From NCBI RefSeq assembly GCF_003667445.1, contig NZ_RCTF01000003.1, forward strand, positions 1-64,000: a DNA stretch of 64,000 nucleotides, in the 5' to 3' direction. This document shows positions 8,122-18,999 of the stretch, in pieces (positions within the stretch are counted from its first letter, which is position 1; each line of letters opens with the position of its first letter). The position numbers and the translations under genes were made by a program. Below the pieces are notes generated by a model, which was not told the DNA's origin, searched no databases, and saw only the letters and a program-made list of their open reading frames with translations. Origin of the DNA: Xanthobacter tagetidis (GTDB lineage: Bacteria; Pseudomonadota; Alphaproteobacteria; Rhizobiales; Xanthobacteraceae).

Positions 8122-9483
8122 ATGTTCAAGAAGATCCTGATCGCCAACCGGGGCGAGATCGCGCTGCGCATCCTGCGCGCCTGCAAGGAGCTGGGCATCG
8201 CGACGGTGGCGGTCCATTCCACGGCGGACGCGGATGCCATGCACGTTCGCCTCGCGGACGAGAGCGTGTGCATCGGCCCGCCCCCGGCGCGCGAGAGCTA
8301 CCTCAACATCCCCTCGCTGCTCGCCGCCTGCGAGATCACCGGGGCGGACGCGGTGCATCCCGGCTACGGCTTCCTGGCGGAGAATGCCCGCTTCGCCGAG
8401 ATCCTGGCCGACCACAACATCCACTTCATCGGCCCAAAGGCGGAGCACATCCGCATCATGGGCGACAAGATCGAGGCGAAGAAGACCGCCCAGTCCCTGG
8501 GCATCCCGGTGGTGCCCGGCTCGGACGGCGGCATCACCTCCGACGACGAGGCCCATCGCGTGGCCGAAGAGATCGGCTTCCCGGTGCTGGTGAAGGCTGC
8601 GGCCGGCGGTGGCGGGCGCGGCATGAAGGTGGCGATGACGCGGGAGGACCTCTCCCATGCGCTCTCCACCGCCCGTACCGAGGCGCTGGCGGCCTTTGGC
8701 GACGACGCGGTCTATCTGGAGAAGTATCTCAGCACGCCGCGCCACATCGAGGTGCAGGTGCTGGGCGACGGGCGCGGCCACGCGATCCATCTCGGCGAGC
8801 GCGACTGCTCGCTGCAGCGCCGCCACCAGAAGGTGTGGGAGGAGGCGCCGTCGCCCGTCATCACCCCCGAGCAGCGCACGCAGATCGGCGAGACCTGCGC
8901 CAAGGCCATGCAGGACCTCCAGTATCTCGGCGTCGGGACGATCGAGTTTCTGTACGAGAACGGCCGCTTCTACTTCATCGAGATGAACACCCGCATCCAG
9001 GTGGAGCATCCGGTGACGGAAATGGTCACCGGCATCGACCTCATCAACGAGCAGATCCGGGTAGCGGCGGGCGAGGCGCTGACGCTCCAGCAGTCCGACG
9101 TGGTGATCGAAGGCCACGCCATCGAGTGCCGCGTGAACGCCGAGCACCCGGCCACCTTCCGGCCCTCGCCTGGCAGGATCACCCACTATCACGTGCCTGG
9201 CGGCCTCGGCATCCGGGTCGATTCCAATGCCTATCAGGGCTACGTCATCCCGCCCACCTATGACAGCCTGGTGGGCAAGCTGATCGTCCACGGCAAGACC
9301 CGCGACGAGTGCCTGCGCCGCCTGCGCCGGGCGCTGGACGAATTCGTGGTGGACGGCATCGACACCACGCTGCCTTTGTTCCGCACGCTGGTGCGCACCC
9401 GCGACATCGCCGAGGGGCGCTACGACATCCACTGGCTGGAGCACTTCCTCAACGAGGGCGAGGGCAAGGGCAAGGTGGGCTGA
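8122..9483 (+). CDS. accC: Biotin carboxylase subunit of acetyl-CoA carboxylase
   Basis: AccC uses ATP and bicarbonate to carboxylate biotin on AccB. The 453-residue product begins MFKKILIANRGEIALRI, has the glycine-rich ATP-grasp loop AAAGGGGRGMK (about 159-169), EKYL, and the EMNTRIQVEHPVTE catalytic segment. These are complete and of standard length. The ATG at 8122 is preceded by GGGGAGAG. It is the last gene of the aroQ-accB-accC cluster; the next 430 bases contain no confident gene. Confidence 0.97.
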   Translation: MFKKILIANRGEIALRILRACKELGIATVAVHSTADADAMHVRLADESVCIGPPPARESYLNIPSLLAACEITGADAVHPGYGFLAENARFAEILADHNIHFIGPKAEHIRIMGDKIEAKKTAQSLGIPVVPGSDGGITSDDEAHRVAEEIGFPVLVKAAAGGGGRGMKVAMTREDLSHALSTARTEALAAFGDDAVYLEKYLSTPRHIEVQVLGDGRGHAIHLGERDCSLQRRHQKVWEEAPSPVITPEQRTQIGETCAKAMQDLQYLGVGTIEFLYENGRFYFIEMNTRIQVEHPVTEMVTGIDLINEQIRVAAGEALTLQQSDVVIEGHAIECRVNAEHPATFRPSPGRITHYHVPGGLGIRVDSNAYQGYVIPPTYDSLVGKLIVHGKTRDECLRRLRRALDEFVVDGIDTTLPLFRTLVRTRDIAEGRYDIHWLEHFLNEGEGKGKVG

Positions 9484-9551
9484 ACCTCCGCCCGGTCCGG
9501 CAGGCGCCAAGAAGGCGTATCAAGGCGCCGCCCGCCAGCTCCATGACGTGT

Positions 9552-9590
9552 CGATCAGCTCGCGCCGCAAGCTGATCGGCGCGTGATCGC
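9552..9590 (-). repeat. Dispersed palindromic repeat, family B, copy 1
   Basis: GATCAGCT at 9553-9560 and AGCTGATC at 9570-9577 form an 8-base stem with a 9-base loop. Read on the minus strand, the unit CACGCGCCGATCAGC is shared with the copy at 19545-19588, which lies in the opposite orientation. Both copies sit close to a tRNA gene. Confidence 0.65.
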
Positions 9591-9794
9591 TGCCAATTTC
9601 GTGCTGATTCCGAAAGCAAGACGGCGCGTCTCGCGGTCGACGGTCGCGATCAACGCGTCCAGCTCCACGGCGATGGACGGCGTCAGGCCGGATGTGACGG
9701 GCGTCTGGGCGACGATATCGCGCGGGCATTGATCGGCGCCTGCCGTCATCGGCTGGACGCGCGCCTGCAGGTTCGCCGGCACCGGAATGGGCAT
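9555..9794 (-). CDS. Possible small protein of unknown function ending in the repeat
   Basis: A 79-residue frame starts at ATG 9792-9794 and uses mostly G/C-ending codons through the segment SGLTPSIAVELDALIATVDRE, which reads like genuine coding sequence. The last dozen codons lie inside the family B palindrome, so the C terminus may have been replaced when the repeat inserted. No family was recognised and the ribosome-binding site is weak (GGAG too close). It could be a degraded gene or a chance frame. Confidence 0.3.
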   Translation of the reverse strand: MPIPVPANLQARVQPMTAGADQCPRDIVAQTPVTSGLTPSIAVELDALIATVDRETRRLAFGISTKLAAITRRSACGAS

Positions 9795-9912
9795 CCCTCT
9801 CCGCCGCGCTCCCGCCGCTCCGCCAGGAACGCACGCGCCGCCGCGCGTCAGGCCGCGCGCACGGCAAATCCGAGCGCACCAGCGCGCCTCAAGATCGGGA
9901 TGGCAGTGAAAG

Positions 9913-9988
9913 TGGCTCCCCGAGCAGGACTCGAACCTGCGACCATTCGATTAACAGTCGAACGCTCTACCAACTGAGCTATCGGGGA
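9913..9988 (-). tRNA. tRNA-Asn (GTT)
   Basis: On the minus strand a 76-base cloverleaf starts TCCCCGA and ends TCGGGGAGCCA, so the acceptor stem is complete and CCA is encoded. The D-arm GCTCAGTTGGTAGAGC, anticodon loop CTGTTAA (anticodon GTT) and T-arm GCAGGTTCGAGTCCTGC are all present. It reads as asparagine tRNA. Confidence 0.97.
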
Positions 9989-10172
9989 TCAGGCCGCTAC
10001 GGGCCGAGGCGCGCCATATAGCAACGGCGCGGGAGAAAGTGAAGCGCCAAGACGATCTTTTTCCCGTCAGCGACACGGCGCCGGTGGACAAGCTTGCGCC
10101 GGAACGCGATGGCGCAACGCTTGCGCCGGGGTCGCTGCGGCCGGCTGCCTCATGCGCCGGCCCTTTCGTGTC

Positions 10173-10231
10173 GGCGCTGGCGCGGGGGTTCCAGGCGCTG
10201 GCGCGGGGGTTCTAGGCGCTGGCGCGGGCCT
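10173..10231. repeat. 21-base tandem repeat across the ABC exporter stop codon
   Basis: The unit GGCGCTGGCGCGGGGGTTCYA occurs at 10173-10193 and 10194-10214 with one base difference, plus a partial third copy from 10215. On the minus strand this encodes (A)RASA-stop-NPRASA, so the exporter's stop codon lies at a unit junction. It looks like recent slippage. Confidence 0.7.
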
Positions 10232-12059
10232 GCGTCGCGTCGGCCGCCGCCTCTCCCGTCTCTGCGGCCTGCGCGTCCAGCTCGTGCGCGAACTGGGCGT
10301 AATAGAGCCCGTAATAGCGGCCGCGCTTCTCCAGCAGTTCCTCGTGTCGGCCGCTCTCCACCACGCGGCCCGCCTCCACCACGCAGATCCGGTCGGCACG
10401 GACCACGGTCTGGAGCCGGTGGGCGATGACGATGGTGGTGCGCGCGTGCTGCAATTCTTGCAGCGCCTTCTGCACCTCCGCCTCCGATTCGCTGTCGAGC
10501 GCGGCGGTGGCCTCGTCGAGCAGCAGGATGGGGGCGTTCTTCAGGAACGCGCGGGCGATGGCGACGCGCTGGCGCTGCCCGCCGGAGAGCTGGGCGCCGT
10601 GCTCGCCCACCGCGGTGTCGTACCCGTGCTCGAACGACATGATGAAGCTGTGGGCGTGGGCGGCCTTGGCGGCGGCGACGATCTCCTCCTCGCTCGCGCC
10701 CGGGCGGCCGAAGCCGATATTGTCGCGGATCGTGCCGGAGAACAGGTACACGTCCTGGCTCACCAGCGCGCTCGACGCGCGCACCGAGGTGCGCGTCACC
10801 GCCTTGAGGTCGATGCCGTCGAGGGTGATGACGCCCTCGTGCGGATCGTAGAAGCGCTCGATGAGGTTGATGATGGTGCTCTTGCCACCCCCGGACTGGC
10901 CCACCAGCGCCGTGGTCTGGCCCGGCTCGGCGACGAGCGACAGGCCGCGCAGCACCGGCTCGCCCTTGCGATAGCCGAACACGACGTCCTTGAACTCGAC
11001 GCGGCCGCGCGGGCGCTCCAGCGCCGGGGTGCCGGGCGCGTCGAGGTCCACGGCCGGGGTGTCGAGCAACTCGAACAGCATGCGCGCGCCCATGATGTGA
11101 GGCACGATGTCCACGTGCAGCCGGGCGAGGCGCTTGGCCGGCTCGTAGGCCAGAAGCAGGGCGGTCAGCACCGAGAAGAACTGGCCCGGCGAGCGGTCTG
11201 CCACGATCACGTTGTAGCCCGCATAGAGGATCACGCCGCCGATCGCGAGGCCGCCCAGCGTCTCCATCAGCGGGCTGGACTTCGCCTGGGTGCGGACCAG
11301 CCGGTTGCTGGCCTGCTCCACCTGGTCGATGAAGGCGTGGGTGCGATCGCGCATCTGGTCTTCGAGGGTGTAGGCCTTCACCGTGCGGATGCCCTGGAAC
11401 ACCTCGAGCGCGATGGACGACAGCTTCACGCCGGAGGTGAAGCCGGTGGCGAAGATATGCTTCGACTTGCGGATCAGAACGCGGGTGCCGAGCACCGCCA
11501 CCGGCATCACCACCAGGGCGACCACGGCCAGGAACGGGTCCTGGGCGATGGCGACGCCCGCCAGCATCACCAGGGAGAGCGCATCGCGCCCCATGGAGGA
11601 GATGACCATCTCCAGGCTGCCGCGCGCGCCGTTGGCGCCGGCATTGAAGCGCATGCTGGTCTCGGCCGTGTGGCGCTGGGCGTAGTAGGAGACGTCCTGG
11701 TGCAGGAGCTGCTCGAAGGCGCGCTTCTGGTTGTCGGCGACGATGCGGTTGCCGACGCGCGCCATGGTGATGACCTGGCCGTAGGCGGACGCGCCCTTGA
11801 CGATGGACAGCGCCATGACCGCCAGCGCCACGCCCCACACCGCCTCCGGGGTGGGTGTGACGAAGATCGCGTCCACCGCGTCCTTCATGATATAGGCGAG
11901 ACCGGCGGTGCACGCGCCCATGGTGCCCATCATGAGGAAGGCGAGCGCATAGCCCTTCCAGTGGCGGCGCCCGTCCTGCAGCAGCAGGCGGCGGAGCACC
12001 GTCACGGTCTCATCACGATCAAGCTTGGGCTTTTGCCCGGCGGGCTGTTTCGGGTTCAT
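10212..12059 (-). CDS. ABC exporter with fused membrane and ATPase domains
   Basis: This 615-residue half-transporter has an N-terminal six-helix exporter domain (about 35-325) and a C-terminal ATPase. Walker A GQSGGGKS is at 387-394, the LSGGQ signature at 491-495, Walker B ILLLDEAT around 511-518, and the H-loop IAHR follows. The layout is that of MsbA-type lipid or multidrug exporters working as dimers in the inner membrane. The substrate is not evident. ATG at 12057-12059 was chosen over ATG 12063-12065 because GGAG lies 7 bases ahead of the former. The last residues (ARASA) are encoded in a 21-base tandem repeat. It lies alone between two tRNA genes. Confidence 0.9.
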   Translation of the reverse strand: MNPKQPAGQKPKLDRDETVTVLRRLLLQDGRRHWKGYALAFLMMGTMGACTAGLAYIMKDAVDAIFVTPTPEAVWGVALAVMALSIVKGASAYGQVITMARVGNRIVADNQKRAFEQLLHQDVSYYAQRHTAETSMRFNAGANGARGSLEMVISSMGRDALSLVMLAGVAIAQDPFLAVVALVVMPVAVLGTRVLIRKSKHIFATGFTSGVKLSSIALEVFQGIRTVKAYTLEDQMRDRTHAFIDQVEQASNRLVRTQAKSSPLMETLGGLAIGGVILYAGYNVIVADRSPGQFFSVLTALLLAYEPAKRLARLHVDIVPHIMGARMLFELLDTPAVDLDAPGTPALERPRGRVEFKDVVFGYRKGEPVLRGLSLVAEPGQTTALVGQSGGGKSTIINLIERFYDPHEGVITLDGIDLKAVTRTSVRASSALVSQDVYLFSGTIRDNIGFGRPGASEEEIVAAAKAAHAHSFIMSFEHGYDTAVGEHGAQLSGGQRQRVAIARAFLKNAPILLLDEATAALDSESEAEVQKALQELQHARTTIVIAHRLQTVVRADRICVVEAGRVVESGRHEELLEKRGRYYGLYYAQFAHELDAQAAETGEAAADATQARASA

Positions 12060-12300
12060 TCCCATCTCCGGCGGCGCGCGCACGCGGGCCGCTCCGCGGC
12101 CGTTTGAAGACCTCCGCACGCGCCAAGTCAATGTCGGCCGCGGGTGCCGGCCTGCGCGCGCCGGCCCGCGCAAGGCAAAAGCGCTGGCGCCGAAACGGGT
12201 TGGCGTCGGCGGCGAGGGTGCGTTGCAGCAATCGCCGCAAGGCGCCGCGGGCGGGGGCGTCACGCGCGATGCGGTGCTCTTGCTGGGGAAGGTGAAGGGG

Positions 12301-12374
12301 TGGAGGCCACGCCCGGAATCGAACCGGGGTGCACGGATTTGCAGTCCGCTGCGTAACCACTCCGCCACGTGGCC
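12301..12374 (-). tRNA. tRNA-Cys (GCA)
   Basis: The minus-strand sequence begins GGCCACG, contains the loop CTGCAAA (anticodon GCA), the T-arm CCCGGTTCGATTCCGGG, and ends CGTGGCCTCCA with encoded CCA. All stems pair over 74 bases. It reads as cysteine tRNA. Confidence 0.97.
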
Positions 12375-12445
12375 TCACGGAAAGGCGTTCTTAAGGGGTT
12401 CGCCACACCGGCGCAAGCGCCTGCTCGCGCTTGTCCCTGGCCGGG

Positions 12446-13429
12446 TCAGCGGCAGGCGCGGCGCACCAGCGTCCGGGCGATGCCTGTCAGCGGACGGCGG
12501 CAGGTCGCCTCGATCAGGGGCCCCAACAGCCACAACCGGGCCCGCGCCTTCCAGCGCAGGACTTGGGCGAACTTCCGCATGTCCCGCCAGTTCTGGCGCA
12601 TGAGGGTCGTGTTGCCGATCTTCGCGTTACGCAGGAAATCGCTCCGCCCCAGCGCCATGAAGCGCGGCCCGATCACGTGCCGTGCCCAGTGCAGATCGAG
12701 CGAAAGATCGTCGGGAAACATCTCGACGAGCTTGTCGAAATAGATCATCCGCGACTTCGCCATGCGATGGCTGAAGGAGGTGGAGCCGCCATAGACGCGC
12801 CAGCGCGTCACCGATACCGGCAGGTACACGCTGCCGAACCCGGCGCAGAACAGGCGCAGGAACAGGTCGTCGTCCTCGTAGCCGGAGAGGCGCTCGTCGA
12901 ACAGCCCGACATCGATCATCGCCTGGCGCGCTACCAGCGACGCGCCGGGCAGGATGAACATGTCGTGCCGCAGGCAGTCGGTCAGGGAACGCTTGGGGTG
13001 CGGCGAGGGACCGCGCTCGATGCATCCCAAACTCATCTGCCGTCCGCTGCGGTCGACCTGATCGAGATCGCCATAGACCAGAGCGAGCCGGCGCACTTTG
13101 CCATCGAGGAACGGGCGGCGCAGGCGCTCCAAATGGTCCTCGTACCAGGCGTCGTCCTGGTCCAGGAGCGCGACATGGGTGCAGGTGGTGTGCCGGATCG
13201 CCATGTTGCGCGCCGAAGACTGCCCGCCATTGGGCTTGCGCAGCATCGTGATGGGATGGAGCTTGGCCATCTCGGCGACGATCGCCGGCCCGTCGTCGGT
13301 GGATCCGTCGTCGACCACGATGATCTCATCTGCGGGGACGGTCTGGGCAATCACGCTTTCGAGCGCCTCCCGGATGAAGGGCGCTCCGTTGTAGAGCGGG
13401 ATTACGGCCGCCACCGAAATGTTAGGCAA
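12446..13429 (-). CDS. Family 2 glycosyltransferase
   Basis: The 327-residue product is a GT-A fold, inverting family 2 glycosyltransferase. It has the start VAAVIPLYNGAPFIREALES, VVDDGSTDDG (D40/D41 region), and LLDQDDAWYEDHL (90-93 region), the metal and nucleotide-sugar binding acidic cluster. It probably transfers a sugar to a surface polysaccharide or glycan at the cytoplasmic face; donor and acceptor are unknown. The start is TTG at 13427-13429, unusual but supported by GGAGG seven bases upstream. No other glycan genes are nearby, so it is an isolated enzyme between tRNA-Cys and msrQ. Confidence 0.9.
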   Translation of the reverse strand: MPNISVAAVIPLYNGAPFIREALESVIAQTVPADEIIVVDDGSTDDGPAIVAEMAKLHPITMLRKPNGGQSSARNMAIRHTTCTHVALLDQDDAWYEDHLERLRRPFLDGKVRRLALVYGDLDQVDRSGRQMSLGCIERGPSPHPKRSLTDCLRHDMFILPGASLVARQAMIDVGLFDERLSGYEDDDLFLRLFCAGFGSVYLPVSVTRWRVYGGSTSFSHRMAKSRMIYFDKLVEMFPDDLSLDLHWARHVIGPRFMALGRSDFLRNAKIGNTTLMRQNWRDMRKFAQVLRWKARARLWLLGPLIEATCRRPLTGIARTLVRRACR

Positions 13430-13622
13430 TATAATACCTCCGACTGAGCGGTCCGCTGTAGCGGAGAAACGCGTGCCTTCTCTCCTCGGCCCGCCGGAGG
13501 TATAAACGAGGGCGGGGAGATTGGAAACTGCCGACGTGCAGCGCGCGGCCTCGCCGAGGGTCGGGCCGGCAACAGGATCGGTGCGGGGATGTTCTATCCG
13601 GGCAATTCCGGGAGCGGCGCCG

Positions 13623-14534
13623 TCAGCGGGCGCGGCTGCCGCTCGGATCGGCGCGACCGGTGCTGCAGTTGCGGGGGCGTCGGCGCTGCTCCGCGGCCGT
13701 CAGAGCGGCCACCGCAAGCCCGCCGGCCAGAACCCACCAGAGCGGGCGCGGGCCGAGGTCGAAGGAGAAATTCACCTCCAGGACGAGCCAGGGATCGACC
13801 CGGGTCGCAACGCCGTACCACGCCGCTTCCATCCCAGCCGTAGCGAGGGCGCTCAGCACTGCGAGCAGCGCCAGGCGGGCGAGCGTCGCCGCATCGCCGC
13901 CACGCACCAGCAGGCGGAAGCCGAAGAGATAGGCGAGGGCGCCCGCCATCAGCGCCGGCTCGGTCACGTCCAGCTTCGACTGGAAGAAGAAATGCACCGT
14001 GCCGAGCACTGCCGCGCCATAGGCGAGCCGGTGCAGGCGCTGCCAGTTCTGCGCGCCCATGCGGCGGATCACGGCGTTGGTGGAGGTGAGGCCGAGCGCC
14101 AGCAGGATCGCGAGCGCCACTGCGCCGATCACGAGATAGACCCGCAGAACGATCTCCTGCACCGCCCGCGCCGCGCCCTGGTCCACGAAGAACAGGCAGA
14201 TATGCAGCAGCGCGTAGCCGAGCGCCGCGAGGCCGAGCGTGCGGCGGGCGAGGATCAGCTTGTTCCAGGAGAAGGCCCGGCGCAGCGGCGTCACCGCGAG
14301 GCTGATGACGAGGAAGCGCAGCGCCCAGAGCCCGGTGAAGTGGATCGCGGCCGAAACCGGACGCGCGCCCAGGCCCCCGGACGCCGCGATCCAGGAGAGA
14401 TAGGCGAGCGGCGCGAAGGCGAGCGCCAGCGCGACCGCCTTCTCGGTGCTCAGGGCGCCGGAGCGCTCGAACAGGAGGGGGCGCACGAGGCGCGCGAACG
14501 CAGACGGGGCAGGGGAGGGAGAGGCGGCAGGCAT
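13623..14534 (-). CDS. msrQ: MsrQ-like heme membrane subunit of methionine-sulfoxide reductase
   Basis: The protein has six or so membrane helices of the ferric-reductase-like fold. H111 (LLHICLFF), H168 and H181 (HRLAYGAAVLGTVHFF) are the likely heme ligands, and RRTLGLAALGYALLH is the conserved MsrQ segment. MsrQ passes quinone or flavin electrons to the periplasmic molybdoenzyme MsrP, which repairs oxidised methionines. At 303 residues it is longer than the usual 200-220, with a Pro/Ala-rich N terminus and an extra C-terminal segment. The usual partner msrP is not next to it: flanking genes are a glycosyltransferase and a DUF533 protein. Confidence 0.85.
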   Translation of the reverse strand: MPAASPSPAPSAFARLVRPLLFERSGALSTEKAVALALAFAPLAYLSWIAASGGLGARPVSAAIHFTGLWALRFLVISLAVTPLRRAFSWNKLILARRTLGLAALGYALLHICLFFVDQGAARAVQEIVLRVYLVIGAVALAILLALGLTSTNAVIRRMGAQNWQRLHRLAYGAAVLGTVHFFFQSKLDVTEPALMAGALAYLFGFRLLVRGGDAATLARLALLAVLSALATAGMEAAWYGVATRVDPWLVLEVNFSFDLGPRPLWWVLAGGLAVAALTAAEQRRRPRNCSTGRADPSGSRAR

Positions 14535-14613
14535 TGCGCCTTCTACGGCGCCGGAGGGGACAGCGTTACGGCGCGCCCGCGCACGATGGCGTGAGCGCGC
14601 CGTTCCCTTGGGT

Positions 14614-15732
14614 TCAGGCCGTCAGGTCGCGGTCGAGCTGGGCCTTGAGCGCCGGATCGATGGCGAGCGCCTGCGCGAGGTTCGCGAGGTAGCGCTGCTC
14701 GGCCGCGCTGTCGGGCCGGATGGCCATGACGGAGGCGGCATAGATCTGCATCGCCGCTTCCGGCGAAGTGGCGGCGTTCACGAGGTCCTGCGGATTGACG
14801 GGGGTTGAGAGGATCTCCACCAGCACCGCCTGGTCCGGCGCATTGCCGCCCATGCGCGTCACGCCCGCGCCGATGCGGTTGAGCTCGTCCGGGTCGAGGC
14901 TGCCGTCCGCCTGGGCGGCGGCGGCCATGGCGGCCACCAGCACCTGCGAGAAGTGCTCCGGCCCGCCGGGCGCCTCGGCCGGGCTGAATGCCTGCGCGTT
15001 GTCCGCCATCAGGCGCGAACCGCCCGACTGCGCCTGCCACTTGCGAAAGGCGTTGAAGGCCAGCATGCCGATGACGGCGAGTCCGCCATATTTCACGAGG
15101 TCGCTGCCGCCGCTCGGCTGGGTGCCGCCCCTGGGGGCAGGAGCCGGGGCGGGAGAGGGCGCGGGCATGGGCGCGCTCTGGCCGCCGCCGAGCGCATCCT
15201 GCGCCAGATCGCCGAGCCCGCCGGTGCCGATGCCGCCACCGGCGCGGCCGGCCGCGCCACCCGCGGCGCCGCCGCCGAGCACCTGGCCGAGAATGTCGCC
15301 GAGCCCGCCCGGCAGGCCGCCGGCGCCGCCGGGCCGTCCACCCGCGCCGCCGCCGAGCACCTGTCCGAGGATGTCGCCGAGGCCGCCGGGCAGGGCGCTT
15401 CCGCCTCCGCTTCCGCCGTCACGCTGCCCGGCTCCGCCGCCGAGCACCTGGCCCAATATGTCGCCGAGGCCGCCGCCGGCCTGTCCTCCGCGGCCCTGGC
15501 CACCGGCCGCACCGCCGCCGAGCACCTGGCCGAGGATGTCGCCGAGCCCGCCCGGCAGGCCGCCGGACTGGCCGCCCTGCTGGCCGCCGCCGCCCAGCGC
15601 GCTCTGGAGGATCTGCTCCAGGGGGCTCCCGCCCGCGCCGCCGGCTTGGCCCGCGCCGGCCCCGCGCACGCTGCCGCCGCCGAGCGCGGCGCCCAAGAGC
15701 TGACCCAAGAGGCTTCCCGCATCCGATGCCAT
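14614..15732 (-). CDS. DUF533 / TerB-like protein with Gly-rich tandem repeats
   Basis: This 372-residue protein has two parts. Residues 1 to about 200 are a low-complexity array in which the block GGLGDILGQVLGGGA appears four times, flanked by related blocks (LLGQLLGAALGGG, PLEQILQSALGGG, GGLGDLAQDALGGG). A single hydrophobic segment, VKYGGLAVIGMLAFNAFRKW, lies around 215-235. The C-terminal 110 residues form a DUF533/TerB-like helical domain (AAQADGSLDPDELNRI). Proteins of this type (YebE-like) are inner-membrane proteins of unknown function. ATG at 15730-15732 follows GGGAGGG. The repeats suggest amphipathic helices that could self-associate. Confidence 0.8.
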   Translation of the reverse strand: MASDAGSLLGQLLGAALGGGSVRGAGAGQAGGAGGSPLEQILQSALGGGGQQGGQSGGLPGGLGDILGQVLGGGAAGGQGRGGQAGGGLGDILGQVLGGGAGQRDGGSGGGSALPGGLGDILGQVLGGGAGGRPGGAGGLPGGLGDILGQVLGGGAAGGAAGRAGGGIGTGGLGDLAQDALGGGQSAPMPAPSPAPAPAPRGGTQPSGGSDLVKYGGLAVIGMLAFNAFRKWQAQSGGSRLMADNAQAFSPAEAPGGPEHFSQVLVAAMAAAAQADGSLDPDELNRIGAGVTRMGGNAPDQAVLVEILSTPVNPQDLVNAATSPEAAMQIYAASVMAIRPDSAAEQRYLANLAQALAIDPALKAQLDRDLTA

Positions 15733-15860
15733 GGCACCCTCCCTGAAAATCACCGGGCTTCATCGCCCGCACGCCCGCCAGCGGCACAACATGCGCCGGC
15801 TCGGCCCGGCTGACATAGCACGTTCCACGGGCGGTCCGTATGGCCGCGTCGGCCGCCGGC

Positions 15861-16655
15861 TCAGACCGCCACGGCGGCCTTGATGTGGGGATGGGGGTCG
15901 TAGCCCTCGAACGCCACATCCTGGTAGCGGAAGGCGAACAGGTCGGTGACCTCGGGGTTCAGCACCAGCCGCGGCAAGGCGCGCGGCGTGCGCGAAAGCT
16001 GCTCGCGCGCCTGGTCGAGATGGTTGAGATAAAGGTGCGCGTCGCCCAGCGTGTGGACGAAGTCGCCCGGCTTCAGGCCGGTCACCTGCGCCACCATGTG
16101 GGTCAGCAGGGCATAGGAGGCGATGTTGAAGGGCACGCCCAGGAACACGTCCGCCGAGCGCTGGTAGAGCTGGCAGGAGAGCTTGCCGTCGAGAACCGCG
16201 AACTGGAACAGGCAGTGGCACGGCGGCAGCGCCATCTTCGGCACGTCCGCCGGGTTCCAGGCGGTGACGATGAGGCGCCGGCTGTCGGGATTGCGGCGGA
16301 TGTCGGAAACCACCTGGGCGATCTGGTCGATCACCCCGCCCTCCGGGGTGGGCCAGGAGCGCCACTGGTGGCCGTAGACCGGCCCCAGCTCGCCGTTCGC
16401 GTCCGCCCAGTCGTCCCAGATGGAGACGCCGTTGTCCTTGAGGTAGCGGATGTTGGTGTCGCCGGCGAGGAACCACAGCAACTCGTGGACGATGGATTTC
16501 AGATGCAGCTTCTTGGTGGTCACGAGGGGGAAGCCCTCGGCAAGGTCGAAGCGCGACTGATGCCCGAACACCGACAGCGTGCCGGTGCCGGTCCGGTCGT
16601 CCTTGCGCACGCCATCATGGAGGATGCGCTTCAGCAGGTCGTGATATTGGCGCAC
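15861..16655 (-). CDS. thyA: Thymidylate synthase
   Basis: ThyA makes dTMP from dUMP with methylene-tetrahydrofolate. Starting at GTG 16653-16655 gives 264 residues, identical in length to the E. coli enzyme. The catalytic cysteine of LPPCHC falls at position 146 as in E. coli, and the phosphate-binding RTGTGT (21-26) and SRR (125-127) also align. An in-frame TTG 57 bases further upstream exists but would add residues absent from the family. No strong Shine-Dalgarno is visible, so the start rests on family alignment. It is divergent from thiC. Confidence 0.93.
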   Translation of the reverse strand: MRQYHDLLKRILHDGVRKDDRTGTGTLSVFGHQSRFDLAEGFPLVTTKKLHLKSIVHELLWFLAGDTNIRYLKDNGVSIWDDWADANGELGPVYGHQWRSWPTPEGGVIDQIAQVVSDIRRNPDSRRLIVTAWNPADVPKMALPPCHCLFQFAVLDGKLSCQLYQRSADVFLGVPFNIASYALLTHMVAQVTGLKPGDFVHTLGDAHLYLNHLDQAREQLSRTPRALPRLVLNPEVTDLFAFRYQDVAFEGYDPHPHIKAAVAV

Positions 16656-16807
16656 GCTGTCAGGTCCGCAGAATCGCTGGTCGGGAGATAAGTCTAGGCG
16701 CGGCGCGCGCAAGGGGCCACGGCTGGCCCTCTCTTATGCCCGCTTTCCCGACGGGCCGCCGTCCCGCCTGCGCGAAGGTGAGCCGGCATTGTGCGGCGCA
16801 GCGTTGA

Positions 16808-18919
<2,112 letters not shown>

Positions 18920-18924
18920 GCATC

Positions 18925-18965
18925 AAGCCCCCGCGCACGGGCCTCGCGCCCCTGCGCGGGGGCTT
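18925..18965 (+). terminator. GC-rich hairpin terminator after thiC
   Basis: AAGCCCCCGCGCA at 18925-18937 pairs perfectly over 13 bases with TGCGCGGGGGCTT at 18953-18965, six bases after the thiC stop. There is no T-run after the stem, so it is either a weak intrinsic terminator or an RNA 3'-end stabiliser. Confidence 0.6.
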
Positions 18966-18999
18966 GGACGCGCCTTTCATGGGGCCTTAAGCAGGTGGC

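Larger units (their letters stand above)
9484..9912. other. Intergenic region after accC with a palindromic repeat
   Basis: The stretch between accC and tRNA-Asn contains a family B palindrome at 9552-9590 and one short minus-strand reading frame (annotated separately with low confidence). No terminator with a T-run was found after accC. Confidence 0.5.

Noticed and set aside
13434..13503. Inverted repeat ATACCTCCG / CGGAGGTAT as operator of the glycosyltransferase
   Set aside because: One arm is simply the ribosome-binding site and the arms are 52 bases apart; likely coincidence.
15200..15720. CRISPR-like regular DNA repeats
   Set aside because: The periodicity comes from codons for GGLGDILGQVLGGGA blocks in the DUF533 gene; there are no unique spacers and no cas genes.
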